Counted from the stretch's first letter, positions 15,925-25,175 are shown. The stretch: 64,000 nt of DNA from Asticcacaulis solisilvae (GCF_017875235.1 NZ_JAGGMI010000003.1:372001-436000); one strand, 5' to 3'. Program-made: numbers and translations. The notes: generated by a model not told the origin, from the sequence alone.

Positions 15925-16485
15925 ACGGAAGCCGACGACCAAGTTGTCCTTTAGGCGCTCCGAGACGAACACGATCTCCTCGGTCGGATCTTTGGCGATT
16001 TGGCGGCCGGCGCCGTTCAGATAGGCGACGGTGGAGTGGGCCAAGGCGTTGCGCATACACGCAACCCACATTTCCACTGGCGCGTCCTCTGCGCGTTGGA
16101 AGGCTGCATCCTCGGAAAGAGCCGCCAGTGCGGCCTCGGGCAACGCCACCACACTCAGGTCAGGATCGCCAACATAAAGGTATCGCCAGACGCCCCCCTT
16201 GAAGAATGGGGCCGATTTGAAAGGTCCGTACTTCAGAGTCTGGACAATTTCGTCCGCTTGCTTTTGAGCGAGATGCCGCTCGTCCTTCCCGGGCTTCGGA
16301 TTTTTGATGCGTTCGTAGGGATAGTTAAACATCGGGCCAGCCATCGTCACCACGAATGTTGTAGCGAGCGGCCCGCCGAAATCCGGTTCGTCCTTTGCTT
16401 TAACCGAAGCCCAGTGCTCCTTCAGAAGCGTGTGAGCGCGAAGCGGCACTTCCACCGCGAACACTGAAGGTATCCCCACCGTCAA
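15856..16485 (-). CDS. HEPN-like protein, 209 aa
   Basis: A 209-aa protein on the minus strand, convergent with the thioesterase. Around residue 147 it has VACMRNALAHSTVAYLN, an R-x4-H motif in a helix, which is the catalytic signature of HEPN ribonucleases. The C-terminus (GFRLFRISREDFRAFLDDWIKWL) is a clear amphipathic helix region. A specific family was not recognised. HEPN proteins often serve as RNA-cutting toxins in defence. The overlap with the thioesterase end suggests one of the two is a later insertion. Confidence 0.6.
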   Translation of the reverse strand: MTVGIPSVFAVEVPLRAHTLLKEHWASVKAKDEPDFGGPLATTFVVTMAGPMFNYPYERIKNPKPGKDERHLAQKQADEIVQTLKYGPFKSAPFFKGGVWRYLYVGDPDLSVVALPEAALAALSEDAAFQRAEDAPVEMWVACMRNALAHSTVAYLNGAGRQIAKDPTEEIVFVSERLKDNLVVGFRLFRISREDFRAFLDDWIKWLCF

Positions 16486-16643
16486 GCCTCTCGAATTTCG
16501 GCCTCTGCCGCCACGGCCGAACTAGCGTTCGCCCTGGAGGGGAATATTGCGCCCCGCCGGGCGAATTCATAGGCTAAATATCAGAAATTTGGTCCCTTTC
16601 GCTGAGGGGAGCTTTTGGCGACAATGGCGCGGGGAGGGCGCCA

Positions 16644-17492
16644 ATGTCCGGATCGTTCAACAAGGTCGTCGATTTCGCAAAGCTGCTGAGCCGGGTGCCG
16701 CCATGGTTCACGTTGCCGATGGCCGTCGCAGCCTATTTCATCTGTCACCATTTCGCGGTGAAACCGGTCGAGACGCTCGTGGTTGGTGCCGAGGCGGCAG
16801 GAGACGCGGCTGCTTTCGCCATCATCCGCGCTTTGGCCGTCGTATTCCAGTTCCTGGTTACGCTGTGCCTTATGATGTCGGCGGCCATGTGGTTGAAGAG
16901 CTTCATTGAGCGCCAGCGGCTGAAACGGCTTGCGGATCGGGCGGCGGACTCGGGTGTCCTGGCGGGTCTCAGTTGGGAAGCCTTCGAGCAGGTGGTTGCG
17001 CAAGGGTTCGCGTCTCTGGGTTTCGAGGCTCAGTTGACGGCCGAGGGCGCTGACGGCGGGTACGACATCGTTTTGAATTCGACGGCCGGGAGATTCCTTG
17101 TTCAGGCCAAGCATTGGCGCGAGGCAAGCGTGGGCGTCGACGTCGTACGGGCGCTCTATGGCGTCGCTCAGGCCGAGAACGCTACTGGCGCCTATATCGT
17201 CACGTCGGGGTCATTTACCCTGGCTGCGTCAGAGTTTGCGGCCGGCAAGCCGATCTGGCTCTACACAGGCAAGCGGCTGCGCGACCTCTTGGCAGCCGGG
17301 AAAGGCGCTGCGCCGGCCGGCAGTGTTTCTTCCGAGAGGTTGAAGCTGCCCTTGCCCGCGGATGCTGTCACCTGTCCCTTGTGTGACGGGCGCATGGTGC
17401 TGCGGGAGGCCAGGCGTGGCTCCCATAGTGGCAAAAGGTTTTATGGGTGCTTGCAATTCCCCGCGTGTTCCGGCTTGAGGTTGGTGGATTGA
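16644..17492 (+). CDS. Membrane-anchored Mrr-type nuclease with zinc finger
   Basis: A 282-aa protein. Two membrane segments lie at about residues 20-40 and 62-86. A restriction-endonuclease-like (Mrr_cat) domain lies at about 110-200, with GADGGYDIVL followed by FLVQAKHW, the D and Q-A-K catalytic residues of this family. A C-terminal four-cysteine topoisomerase-type zinc finger lies at about 245-278 (CPLCDGRMVLRE then GCLQFPACSG). Such proteins are thought to cut foreign or modified DNA near the membrane. The ATG at 16644 has GGGAGGG upstream. The preceding 158 nt hold nothing I can identify. Confidence 0.8.
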   Translation: MSGSFNKVVDFAKLLSRVPPWFTLPMAVAAYFICHHFAVKPVETLVVGAEAAGDAAAFAIIRALAVVFQFLVTLCLMMSAAMWLKSFIERQRLKRLADRAADSGVLAGLSWEAFEQVVAQGFASLGFEAQLTAEGADGGYDIVLNSTAGRFLVQAKHWREASVGVDVVRALYGVAQAENATGAYIVTSGSFTLAASEFAAGKPIWLYTGKRLRDLLAAGKGAAPAGSVSSERLKLPLPADAVTCPLCDGRMVLREARRGSHSGKRFYGCLQFPACSGLRLVD

Positions 17493-17537
17493 CCTATCGA
17501 TAGTTCGCCGATGACGTGAAGTTGTGCACCCATCGTA

Positions 17538-17566
17538 TTGTGAAAAAATCGAGCTCATAATAGAAT
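17538..17566 (+). promoter_or_regulatory. Sigma-70-like promoter of the response regulator gene
   Basis: TTGTGA (17538-17543), a 17-nt spacer, and TAGAAT (17561-17566) in an unusually AT-rich stretch about 60 nt before the response regulator start. The match is good by eye. Confidence 0.5.
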
Positions 17567-17627
17567 TATCGTCCGAAGGTTATTCTTTTCGGCCTCCAGC
17601 TTTTCAGCTTAATGTCTCCGGGGCCAA

Positions 17628-18026
17628 GTGATGACTTCCGCATCTCCAACAGGCTTGACCGTTATAATTGTGGACGATGACCGCGACACGACGCAGACCC
17701 TGCATTGGCTGCTTGAACTCGACGGCCACAATGTGCACAGCGCCAACACAGCCGATGCGGCCATGGATCTGATCAACCATGTGCATCCCGATGTCGTGCT
17801 ACTCGATCTCATGATGCCATATATCAGCGGTTTCGATCTCCACCGGCGCATGCAGGCCCATCCCAACTGCCAGGTCACGCGCTTTATCGCGCACTCTGGC
17901 ATGGGCGAGGCAAAGACTGTCAACCGAATCGTGGCGGAAGGCTTCGACGCCCATATATTGAAGCCGCCCGACCACGCCGAGCTGTTGGAACTGATAGAAA
18001 CGGTCATCACCAAGCCTGCTGAGTAG
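17628..18026 (+). CDS. Single-domain response regulator
   Basis: A 132-aa receiver-only protein. The acidic pocket VDDDRD lies at about residues 16-21, the phospho-acceptor aspartate in VVLLDLMMP at about 57, a Ser in AHSG at about 88 and the conserved lysine in ILKPPD at about 111. With no output domain it probably acts in a phosphorelay or by protein contact. No kinase gene is adjacent; the hybrid kinase at 20.7-24.0 kb on the other strand is the nearest. GTG at 17628 and ATG at 17631 are both possible starts. Confidence 0.88.
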   Translation: MMTSASPTGLTVIIVDDDRDTTQTLHWLLELDGHNVHSANTADAAMDLINHVHPDVVLLDLMMPYISGFDLHRRMQAHPNCQVTRFIAHSGMGEAKTVNRIVAEGFDAHILKPPDHAELLELIETVITKPAE

Positions 18027-18071
18027 GTTTCTGCGCAGGATTGATTTATTAAACAGGGTTGACCTACTTTT

Positions 18072-18126
18072 TTGGTGTTGTTGACACCAAATACGGGCCG
18101 TGCGACATTGGTGTTGACAACACCAA
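18072..18126. promoter_or_regulatory. Twin palindromic operators
   Basis: Two related palindromes. The first, at 18072-18090, has arms TTGGTGT / ACACCAA with a 5-bp spacer. The second, at 18108-18126, has arms TTGGTGTTG / CAACACCAA around a single A. Centres are 36 bp apart. TTGACA hexamers lie inside both (18081 and 18115). The second ends 14 nt before the start of the MerR-like gene. They almost certainly bind the product of that gene for autoregulation (inference). Confidence 0.7.
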
Positions 18127-18139
18127 AGGTGATTCATCC

Positions 18140-18658
18140 ATGATGAGCGAACTTCCCCGTATTTCCGCAGGCGGCGCGGCTGACGTCGTAGGCATAGGCT
18201 ATCAAGGGTTTCGGAGCTATCTGAAGCGGGGTTTGCTGGGGCGTGTGGGAATGTTGCCCGGGTTTCATCGGGCAGGCGCCCATACCAGTGACGATCCGAC
18301 ACCGCGCAGCGGCTGGATGATGTTCGGGTTCGCGGATCTGTGCCTGATGCGGATCGCCAAGCTACTGATGGACAATGGTTTCACCTTCGAAAGCGCCAGT
18401 TCGGTCGTGAGCAACCATAAGCTCTGGCATCGCATGGCGCACGACGATGAGCCCGTGGACCGCTTTCTCCTGATCTGGCCTCCCTATGGTGACCACATCA
18501 TCTTCGACCCCGAGGATATGCAGCACTTTCCGGCGCGCATCGCCGAGGCTCAGGCCCAAGGCGTTTTTACCCTGCTGAACCTGGGGGACATCCAGAGGTA
18601 TGTGCTTGAGGCGATGGCGACAAAATCCGGAGCCGAGGCTGCGCTGGCAACGAAGTGA
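18140..18658 (+). CDS. MerR-like regulator
   Basis: About 172 aa. The N-terminal segment (SAGGAADVVGIGYQGFRSYL, then KRGLLG) resembles the winged HTH of MerR-family proteins, followed by FADLCLMRIAKLLMDNGFTF, the second helical pair. The C-terminal half (VDRFLLIWPPYGDHIIFDPE) is not a known sensor and has no conserved metal-binding cysteines. Two strong palindromes directly upstream suggest autoregulation. Start is ATG 18140 or 18143. It is followed after 13 nt by a HEPN-like gene, so the pair could form a regulator/toxin module. Confidence 0.6.
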   Translation: MMSELPRISAGGAADVVGIGYQGFRSYLKRGLLGRVGMLPGFHRAGAHTSDDPTPRSGWMMFGFADLCLMRIAKLLMDNGFTFESASSVVSNHKLWHRMAHDDEPVDRFLLIWPPYGDHIIFDPEDMQHFPARIAEAQAQGVFTLLNLGDIQRYVLEAMATKSGAEAALATK

Positions 18659-18671
18659 GGACCGGGACATC

Positions 18672-19226
18672 ATGGCAGAACTACACGCACAGCTTTCTAA
18701 CGACGATATCCGAATCGTCCAGGCGATCGCCGATTTCCAGATGGCCCTTAGCGCCATGATCTTTCTGGACGAAGCCGATGCGAACGCGAAGATTTCGAGG
18801 GTGGAGCGACGTCGGCTACGGTGTTTCGAGGACGCTGCGGTCGTTGCCTACAATCGGCCGTTCACCAGTTCGAAAGGTCTGCCAAAGCTCAGTTTCGAAA
18901 TGATCGGTATCGACCCGGAACCGAGCGAAAGCGAGCTGCATCAGCGGTTGCGTGTACGGCGCGACAAGGTCGTCGGGCATACGGATATTTCCGAGATGCG
19001 CCTGGCTCTGTCCACCTTCCGGGCCTTCGATGACCGCGAAGTCATGATGCCGTTGATGGATTTCGACGACGCCCTTGCCTTCTTCGTAGACCGGGCCCCG
19101 GTGATCGCGTGGGTACGCAAGCTGCGTTCCGCTGCTTCCGAGATGGTTTTTAGCCGGGTTCAGGGCGTGCCCGATATCAAATTCGTCAAGGACCACACCT
19201 TGCCGGAAGAGACCGACGCAACCTGA
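18672..19226 (+). CDS. HEPN/AbiU2-like protein
   Basis: 184 aa. Around residue 98-105 it has LRVRRDKVVGHTD, the RDK-x3-H pattern (R-x5-H) seen in AbiU2-like and other HEPN domains, in an otherwise helical protein. It lies 13 nt after the MerR-like gene in the same direction, with AGGACCGGGA as ribosome binding site before ATG 18672. HEPN proteins are usually RNA-targeting toxins or defence effectors. The exact family is not certain. Confidence 0.6.
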   Translation: MAELHAQLSNDDIRIVQAIADFQMALSAMIFLDEADANAKISRVERRRLRCFEDAAVVAYNRPFTSSKGLPKLSFEMIGIDPEPSESELHQRLRVRRDKVVGHTDISEMRLALSTFRAFDDREVMMPLMDFDDALAFFVDRAPVIAWVRKLRSAASEMVFSRVQGVPDIKFVKDHTLPEETDAT

Positions 19227-19407
19227 ATCGCTCAAGGGTGTCCTTGCGGACCGGATCGCGCGTGAAGGGGTTATAGGCCTGCCGCCGGGCTCTACGTCTG
19301 CGATGGAGCGCCCTGCTGGGTTTCCACCCTTCGGGCTCGATCCCTAACGCGGCTCTGCGCCACGCTTCCGTATTGACAGCCGGGCGGCTCGGTTCAAAAC
19401 TCGCCGC

Positions 19408-19893
19408 ATGGGCCATCCGCACGAACGATTTGGACTGGAGACCTTGGTCGAGCTGATCTCGGCCGAGCAGGCCCAGTCGCCTGCCGGCACACCTGTCGGC
19501 CGCGTTGAAGAGCGGCTGAAAGCCTCGATCGCCATCGCGCGAGGCGCTGGGCTCGATAATCTCCAGATCCACCTCGACCGCTTTGACTTCGCCTGGCTGT
19601 GCAATGCGCGCGGGATAGACCGGCTGACCTCGGCGGCGAATGCGATGAAAATCGACGTCGTTCCGGTCAGGCGCGCCAAGCCCGGTATGGACAGCCACAT
19701 GACCGGCGCCTTTGTCGATGCCCGCGAAGCGGGCATGCTCCCGTTTCCCTTGATTGGTGACCCGTCGATGATCCCCAATTTCGTGCAGCATATAGCCACC
19801 GCCGCGGACAAGGCCGCGATCCTTGAGCGGCTGCAAAAGGCCGGCAGAAACGTCATACTGGCCGAAATGCCAGAGGATGGGACCGTGCACTAG
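19408..19893 (+). CDS. Hypothetical protein, 161 aa
   Basis: A 161-aa soluble protein without a recognised family. It has an LxIHLDRFDFAWL segment and a Pro/Gly-rich centre, with a helical C-terminus (AADKAAILERLQKAGRNVIL). No clear ribosome binding site precedes ATG 19408. The 180 nt before it (19227-19407) hold no gene that I can support. Codon usage fits a real gene better than the long antisense ORF here. Confidence 0.5.
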   Translation: MGHPHERFGLETLVELISAEQAQSPAGTPVGRVEERLKASIAIARGAGLDNLQIHLDRFDFAWLCNARGIDRLTSAANAMKIDVVPVRRAKPGMDSHMTGAFVDAREAGMLPFPLIGDPSMIPNFVQHIATAADKAAILERLQKAGRNVILAEMPEDGTVH

Positions 19894-19922
19894 GCTTGAC
19901 GCGGCCGCTCCGGGTTCCGCGT

Positions 19923-19960
19923 GAAGAGGCGGGGAGGGACACGAGAGGGTGGCTCTCCCC
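19923..19960 (+). promoter_or_regulatory. Orphan copy of the hairpin leader
   Basis: GAAGAGGCGGGGAGGGA at 19923-19939 matches the purine-rich start of the leaders at 5129, 7268, 12731 and 24341. It is followed by a stem GAGAG-GGTGG-CTCTC. No start codon or ribosome binding site follows; instead the 3' end of a minus-strand gene begins at 19966. It looks like the remains of a leader whose gene has been replaced. Confidence 0.4.
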
Positions 19961-19965
19961 AAGCC

Positions 19966-20424
19966 CTACTCGATCTGGATCGCGCCCACGTCGCGCCGGC
20001 GCTGTGGAATGGGGCCAAGGCCGTCGAGATAACGGCTGTGATCTTCAGCCAAAATCCAGCCTATGGCCTCGTGGTAGTCGCTGAAATAGCAAATCGTCTC
20101 GTTCGGGAACCGCTCGGAGATTTCCGGCAGACGCAATTTTTCGTAGGCGTCGCGCACGACCATGGCCACAGATAGGCGGTAATCTATACCAGCGCTTATT
20201 TCCTCCCATGCCGCCGCAGCGTTATCCAGGTCGGCCGTTGTGATATGCCCGTCGTAGCGACGCAGATCGACGATACGATTGTACGTCCAGGGCGCCTTCA
20301 GACTCCGGTAAAGCTGCATGACGCGCTCTACAAGTTCCGCCCCGAACATGGCTCCGATGGGTCGTATGACAAGGAAGCGATGCGCCTCATCGATGAAGGT
20401 GTTGAATTTGGGACCGCTGGTCAT
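19966..20424 (-). CDS. Hypothetical protein, about 152 aa
   Basis: A minus-strand protein with no family that I can name. It reads MTSGPKFNTFIDEAHRFLVI then a helical and beta pattern with ITTADLDNAAAAWEEI and DYRLSVAMVVRD. The overall pattern recalls small STAS/SpoIIAA-like or GGDEF-associated proteins of alphaproteobacteria, but only weakly. The frame is open upstream to 20535; I prefer the ATG at 20424 because the upstream extension is arginine/serine-rich and looks non-coding. Confidence 0.5.
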   Translation of the reverse strand: MTSGPKFNTFIDEAHRFLVIRPIGAMFGAELVERVMQLYRSLKAPWTYNRIVDLRRYDGHITTADLDNAAAAWEEISAGIDYRLSVAMVVRDAYEKLRLPEISERFPNETICYFSDYHEAIGWILAEDHSRYLDGLGPIPQRRRDVGAIQIE

Positions 20425-20644
20425 GACACGTCTCGAACAATCGATTCCAGTATCGCATCGAATCGTTGACGGGGCCTTTCGATTGGAGAACGGCGTTCGT
20501 TTTGTATAGACGCGCCTAAACGAAAGCGTAGTCATGACAGGCTCTGCACAAAAATGTTCGCCGCTGTGGCATTGCGCTTCAAATGTGCGAACCCTAAATT
20601 GGTCCTGTCGCCGTATTCATCCCCCCCTCGAAAGCGGCGGTCCG

Positions 20645-20674
20645 ATGGGCACCCATATCCCTATGGGTGCCCAT
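20645..20674. repeat. Perfect 13-bp inverted repeat
   Basis: ATGGGCACCCATA and TATGGGTGCCCAT around a TCCC loop. It lies in a 190-300 nt gap between two minus-strand genes, 54 nt past the stop of the histidine kinase gene. It could stop or protect the kinase transcript, though no T-run follows on that strand. Confidence 0.5.
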
Positions 20675-20727
20675 TAATCTATCTCGCACCGAAATCCGGC
20701 AGATCGACCCCTAAGCAGACAATACCC

Positions 20728-23700
20728 TCAGCTCACTGACGCCTTTCGGGCAAGCGTTGCCTTGTCCAGCACAGCGCGTATGCGGGTCGCCAGTTCCTCG
20801 AGCGTGAAGGGCTTGCCAATCAGCTCCACACCGGTATCGAGCACGCCGTTATGCACGATCGCGTTTCGGGTATAACCCGTGGTATACATGACCGGGAGAT
20901 CGGGGCGCCGTTCCCGGGCAATGTCAACGAGCTGGCGGCCATTCATCTCCGGCATGACAATGTCGGTGAACAGCAGATCGATATCCGGACGCTCGATGAG
21001 CAGGGCAAGTGCCGTCTTCGCATTGCTCGCTTCGAGAACGCGGTAGTCGAGGTCTCTGAGCGCAGCCACCGAAAACTGCCGCACAAGGTCCTCATCGTCG
21101 ACCACCAGAATAAGCTCGCGATCTTCCGCCGTCGGCAGTCCTTCATGTGCCTCTGAGTCGGCGGTCTCCTCCAGGTTACCAGCATACCGCGGGAGATAGA
21201 TCTTGACCGTCGTGCCCTGGCTCGGTTCGGAATAGATCTTGATATGGCCGCCGGATTGCTTGACGAAACCGTATACCTGACTGAGGCCCAGGCCTGTGCC
21301 CTTGCCGACTTCCTTGGTCGTGAAAAAGGGATCGAAGGCCTTCGCGATGACGTCTGCCGGCATACCTGAACCGGTATCCGTGACGGCAATCATGACATAT
21401 TGCCCAGCTGTGACCCCGGCCTCCGTTGCCACGTATCGCTGATCGAGAGACGCGTTCAAGGTCTCGATGGTCAGGCGGCCGCCGCCGGGCATGGCGTCTC
21501 GGGAGTTGACCGCGAGATTAAGAAGAACGCTCTCCAACTGGTTAGCGTCGGCGAAGATCCGCCAGATGCCTCCGGCCAGTATCGTCTCCAGCCTAATGTC
21601 CGTGCCCAGCGAGTGGCGGAACAGTTCCGACATGCCGAGAACGAGCTTGTTAGGGTCAATGATCTCGGGTCGCAAGGGCTGACGACGTGAAAACGCAAGG
21701 AGACGCTGCGTCAGATTGCCGGCCCGCCGAGAGGCTTCGAGCGCCGCCGATATCAGCGTCTTCGATCTTTGCTCGTCGGGGCGGGTCCGGCGGTCGAGGA
21801 GTTCCAGCGATCCCGAGACGACGGCTAGCATATTATTGAAATCATGGGCGATCCCGCCGGTGAGCTGACCGACCGCCTCCATTTTCTGTGCCTGGCGCAG
21901 TTGCTCTTCCGCCTCGGCCAGCCGGGCTTCGTCCCGCAGGCGCGCGGTAACGTCGTAGACGAACTGATAGGCGCCGATCAGTCGGCCTTCCGTGTCCCTG
22001 AGAGCGTTGAACTTCATCTCGTAGTAGCGGCGATCAAGGTTCGGGTCGCCGAAGTCATCGATGGCCGTGAACTGTTCTCCCGCCAGGGCGCGGCTCCAGA
22101 TGGCTTTGACGTCGGCCTGATGCTCCGGCATGCCGTCAAGAAGTGCCAGCATGTTGTCACCGGCCTTGGGACGAATGCCGAAGATTCGCTCGAACTCATC
22201 GGCGCTCGCTTTGTTGATGGCGAGCCAGTTGAAATCGAGATCGGCGACCTGAACGAAGGCGTCTGTACTCTCGACGATATCGGCGAATAGCTTGCGTTCG
22301 GCTAGGGCATCCGCGACGCGTTGCTCCAGGTTGGCATTGAGTTCTGCATAGGCCTGGACCGCTGCCTTCTGATCGTCGATATCCGTGTTGGTCCCGATCC
22401 ATCGCACAATACGGCCATCGCTGCCGTGAATGGGGACAGCGCGGACGAGGTGCCAGCGATAGACGCCGTCGGCGCGCCGGATACGCATCTCGACCTTGTA
22501 AATCCCCGCGGCTTCGACCGCCGCAAGCCAGGCACTGCGGATATTGTCCCAATCGTCGGGATGCACCAGTTGAATCCAGGATTCGCTCGTCAGCGCGCCC
22601 CGATTCATTCCTGTATAGTTGTGCGCCTCGTCGTTGTACCAGTCGGATACGCCCTGCGCATTGGCCATCCAGACATGGTTCGGCATGGCCTCCGCAAGGG
22701 TCCGGAACTGGACCTCACTGGCCGCTAGAGCCGCTTCTGACCGCTGACGCTCGGCCAGTTGGCGCAGGCGATCGGCAAAAGTCTGCATGAAGGTCACGTC
22801 GTCCGGCTTCCAGCGTCGGGGCAGGCGCGCGTTCAGATAGACAATCGATCGCAGCCGGTTGGCTTGGAGGAACGGCACGACCAGAATGGCGCGTGTATCG
22901 ACCTCCTTGGCCGTCTCGATGGTCGTCTCCTCCGCACTAAGTGGGTCATCGAACAGATCGCCGATGACAACGGTCTTGCCGGCGCTCAAGCGTTCGACGA
23001 TCTTGACGCCAAATATATGCGCGGGGAACTCGCCGAGCAGGGGCGGAACCGTCCCGTCCGTCCAGCAGATCGTGTAGTTGAATACGTCTTCATGTTTGTG
23101 CAGGTCACCGATGCCGACGCGGGCCGCCTCGAAATGCTGGCCCATGAGAGCGCAGGCGTCGTGAAGCACGGTCTCCGAGTCCATGCTCTGGACCAGTTCG
23201 GTCAGCTTCGACATGACGTCCCGGCGCCGCTCGGATTCCTTGCGGGTAGTGATATCGAGGGTAGTTCCAACCGTGCGGATGCAACGACCATTGTGATCGA
23301 AGATGCCGCGGCCCTTGGCTGCGATCCAACGGACGACACCGTCCTCTCGGCCGATCGTGCGGTATTCGACATCGTAGAGCGCACGCAAGTCGGGGTCCTG
23401 GCTTGCCAGATAGGCGCGGGTCGTCGTCTCGATATCGTCTGGATGCAGGCCGGTATAGAAGTCAGCGAGTGTGACCGGGACGTCAGGCGAAATGCCGAAC
23501 ATGGCCTTGCATCGGGCATCCCAGAACAGGGTATCACCGACAATATCGACGTCCCAGAGCCCGACCTCCGCTGCCTCTGACGCCAGGCGAAGCAGTTCCT
23601 CGGTGCGCTTGTGATGCGTTACGTCGCGCGCGATCTTCGATGCGCCCACGATCGTACCGCCGGCATCCTTGATCGGCGAGACCGTGATTGAGACGGTGAG

Positions 23701-23988
23701 CAGTTCGCCCGACTTGCGCCGTCGAACCGTCTCGAAATGGTCAACCCGTTCGCCTGCCTTGATGCGGCTGATAATCGCCTCTTCTTCCGCGTAGCGGTCG
23801 TCCGGTATGATCAGCAGAATACTCTGGCCGATTGCTTCCTCGCGGCTATATCCAAAGATGCGCTCCGCGCCCTCGTTCCAGGAGAGGATGACGCTGTCGA
23901 GACCCTTGCTTATGATAGCGTCGTCGGATGACGCAACAATAGCCGCCAGATGCGCAGCGGTCGAAATGCCGGACTCGTTGGTGTTCAT
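20728..23988 (-). CDS. PAS/GAF hybrid histidine kinase
   Basis: About 1086 aa, no membrane segments, so a cytosolic sensor. Order: PAS (about 15-120), PAS (135-250), GAF (265-420), PAS (430-550), PAS (580-690), HisKA with GGIAHDFNN (His near 712), HATPase with NxxxNSRDAMP, DTGSGM and GKGTGLGLS, then a C-terminal receiver with LLFTDIVMP (Asp near 1010) and IGKPF. It would sense a soluble signal and pass phosphate to the internal receiver or to a partner. ATG 23988 (MNTNESGI) is preferred to an in-frame TTG at 24066. No transmitter partner is adjacent. Confidence 0.9.
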   Translation of the reverse strand: MNTNESGISTAAHLAAIVASSDDAIISKGLDSVILSWNEGAERIFGYSREEAIGQSILLIIPDDRYAEEEAIISRIKAGERVDHFETVRRRKSGELLTVSITVSPIKDAGGTIVGASKIARDVTHHKRTEELLRLASEAAEVGLWDVDIVGDTLFWDARCKAMFGISPDVPVTLADFYTGLHPDDIETTTRAYLASQDPDLRALYDVEYRTIGREDGVVRWIAAKGRGIFDHNGRCIRTVGTTLDITTRKESERRRDVMSKLTELVQSMDSETVLHDACALMGQHFEAARVGIGDLHKHEDVFNYTICWTDGTVPPLLGEFPAHIFGVKIVERLSAGKTVVIGDLFDDPLSAEETTIETAKEVDTRAILVVPFLQANRLRSIVYLNARLPRRWKPDDVTFMQTFADRLRQLAERQRSEAALAASEVQFRTLAEAMPNHVWMANAQGVSDWYNDEAHNYTGMNRGALTSESWIQLVHPDDWDNIRSAWLAAVEAAGIYKVEMRIRRADGVYRWHLVRAVPIHGSDGRIVRWIGTNTDIDDQKAAVQAYAELNANLEQRVADALAERKLFADIVESTDAFVQVADLDFNWLAINKASADEFERIFGIRPKAGDNMLALLDGMPEHQADVKAIWSRALAGEQFTAIDDFGDPNLDRRYYEMKFNALRDTEGRLIGAYQFVYDVTARLRDEARLAEAEEQLRQAQKMEAVGQLTGGIAHDFNNMLAVVSGSLELLDRRTRPDEQRSKTLISAALEASRRAGNLTQRLLAFSRRQPLRPEIIDPNKLVLGMSELFRHSLGTDIRLETILAGGIWRIFADANQLESVLLNLAVNSRDAMPGGGRLTIETLNASLDQRYVATEAGVTAGQYVMIAVTDTGSGMPADVIAKAFDPFFTTKEVGKGTGLGLSQVYGFVKQSGGHIKIYSEPSQGTTVKIYLPRYAGNLEETADSEAHEGLPTAEDRELILVVDDEDLVRQFSVAALRDLDYRVLEASNAKTALALLIERPDIDLLFTDIVMPEMNGRQLVDIARERRPDLPVMYTTGYTRNAIVHNGVLDTGVELIGKPFTLEELATRIRAVLDKATLARKASVS

Positions 23989-24340
23989 CGTGGTCCACTG
24001 GAGAATTTTGGCCGTTCGGGTCGAGGCTACCGGTCCGAGGGTGCGCCGCGCGATCCCTTTTTTCAAGTCGTTAGCACAGCCGATCAGAGTCAGCCTTTAT
24101 GAGTTTCTTATAGGTTCGAAGGCGCCTGCATGCGCTTCATCGCCGGGCTGTGAGCGAGACCATCGTTGGGGGCCGGTCCATGCATCCCTCATGGGGAAAA
24201 ACGGCGTCTCCGGCAGCTGTTCTTCGGTGGCTCAAGCCCGTTTCGAGTGTAGCCGCGAGAGTCGGACGCGGAGCGTTTATGGTCGTCGACCTTCTTGCAC
24301 AGGTTTCGGAGGACATACGTCCAAGAGATGTCCTGCAAAG
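23989..24340. other. Intergenic region between kinase and ardB
   Basis: About 350 nt between divergent genes with no ORF I can support. The stretch next to the kinase start is AT-richer and could hold its promoter. An inverted repeat (AGGACAT near 24310, ATGTCCT near 24328) lies just upstream of the ardB leader. I see nothing else. Confidence 0.4.
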
Positions 24341-24389
24341 GGAAGAGGGCAGGGCGGGGCAGGACGGACTTCAATCGAAGGAGAACGTC
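24341..24389 (+). promoter_or_regulatory. Leader of ardB (leader family, copy D)
   Basis: It begins GGAAGAGGGCAGGG like copies A-C, is shorter (49 nt), has a small CTTC-AATC-GAAG stem and then AAGGAG as ribosome binding site before ATG 24390. The stem is weaker than in the other copies. Confidence 0.5.
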
Positions 24390-24806
24390 ATGTCCACCCA
24401 AACCAATACTGCGCTTGCGACCGTAGTCCCCGAAGACCGCCGTATTAACTTCCTGCCTGAACTTCTCAGCCGGACCTGGCTGTTGCGCGGCGAGAACGCC
24501 ATCTACGACTTCATGAACCAGCTCTGCGCCGATTATAGCGGCGGCCTGTGGGTCTTCATGGAATACAACGGCCAGCCGCTCTACATGGCGCCGGACACCG
24601 ACAAGCGCTTCCAGATCAGCTGGTGGGGCAATGGCTACGAGGGGGAGGTGTCGGCCGACGCTGCCGGCATCATCGCCTGCCTGTTCACGTTCTCGCACTT
24701 GTCGATGCGTTTCGGGTCCGAGCACCTTGCCCTGGCGTTCGAGCGGCTGCACGACTATGTCGCCGAGCACCCGGAAGCGTCGGCCATCTATGGCGCCATC
24801 GACTGA
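24390..24806 (+). CDS. ardB: ArdB-type antirestriction protein
   Basis: A 138-aa protein of the ArdB/KlcA antirestriction family. Family landmarks are NFLPELLSRTWLLRGENAIY, NQLCADYSGGLWVFMEY, YMAPD, the GNGYEGEVSADAAGI block (about residues 75-90) and the C-terminal EHPEASAIYGAID. ArdB proteins protect plasmids from type I restriction without mimicking DNA. The true start is ATG 24390 with GGAG at 9 nt, not the longer upstream frame. It shares its leader type with ardC, the parB-like gene and sno. Confidence 0.9.
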   Translation: MSTQTNTALATVVPEDRRINFLPELLSRTWLLRGENAIYDFMNQLCADYSGGLWVFMEYNGQPLYMAPDTDKRFQISWWGNGYEGEVSADAAGIIACLFTFSHLSMRFGSEHLALAFERLHDYVAEHPEASAIYGAID

Positions 24807-24814
24807 CACAGCTT

Positions 24815-24843
24815 GCTTTGTACGCCGGTTTGGCGTACAAAGC
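24815..24843. promoter_or_regulatory. Operator of the toxin-antitoxin pair
   Basis: A perfect 12-bp inverted repeat (GCTTTGTACGCC / GGCGTACAAAGC, GGTTT spacer) 20 nt before the antitoxin start. Ribbon-helix-helix antitoxins repress their own operon through such repeats. Confidence 0.75.
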
Positions 24844-24863
24844 TTTTTGCCATGGAGGGCACG

Positions 24864-25175
24864 ATGCACGCATTCCACAATCCAGCCGATGCGATCGACG
24901 AGCCGAACGAGGCGCGGATGCAGTTTCGTACAAAGCCGCGCGTCAAGGACGCCATCCAGCGTGCCGCGGCCTTGTCGGGCGTGGACGATTCCGCCTTCAT
25001 GATCAGCGCCGCCTATTCCTCGGCCCTGGCGACGATCGCGGCCCACGAAGAGACGCGCTTGCGCGCAGAGGACCATCAGGCCTTCTTCTCCGCCCTCGAC
25101 AACCCGCCGGAGCCGACAGAGGCGCTGAAGGCCGCGTTCGATCGATACGGTCAGCGGACGCGTTCCGACGCATGA
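24864..25175 (+). CDS. DUF1778 antitoxin (TacA-like)
   Basis: A 103-aa antitoxin of the DUF1778 family. The N-terminal ribbon-helix-helix (about 12-50: EARMQFRTKPRVKDAIQRAA, then GVDDSAFMISAA) binds the operator just upstream, and the C-terminal tail (EDHQAFFSALDNPPEPTEAL) is the part that wraps and blocks the acetyltransferase toxin. The start at 24864 follows GGAGGG; an in-frame ATG at 24852 is also possible. It overlaps the toxin gene by 4 nt (ATGA). Confidence 0.9.
   Translation: MHAFHNPADAIDEPNEARMQFRTKPRVKDAIQRAAALSGVDDSAFMISAAYSSALATIAAHEETRLRAEDHQAFFSALDNPPEPTEALKAAFDRYGQRTRSDA

Noticed and set aside
19186-19962. 258-aa minus-strand ORF over the 161-aa gene
   Set aside because: It spans a gene boundary and an intergenic region and has no recognisable content.
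22759-23580. 273-aa plus-strand ORF inside the histidine kinase gene
   Set aside because: The minus-strand kinase has continuous PAS and GAF domains here.
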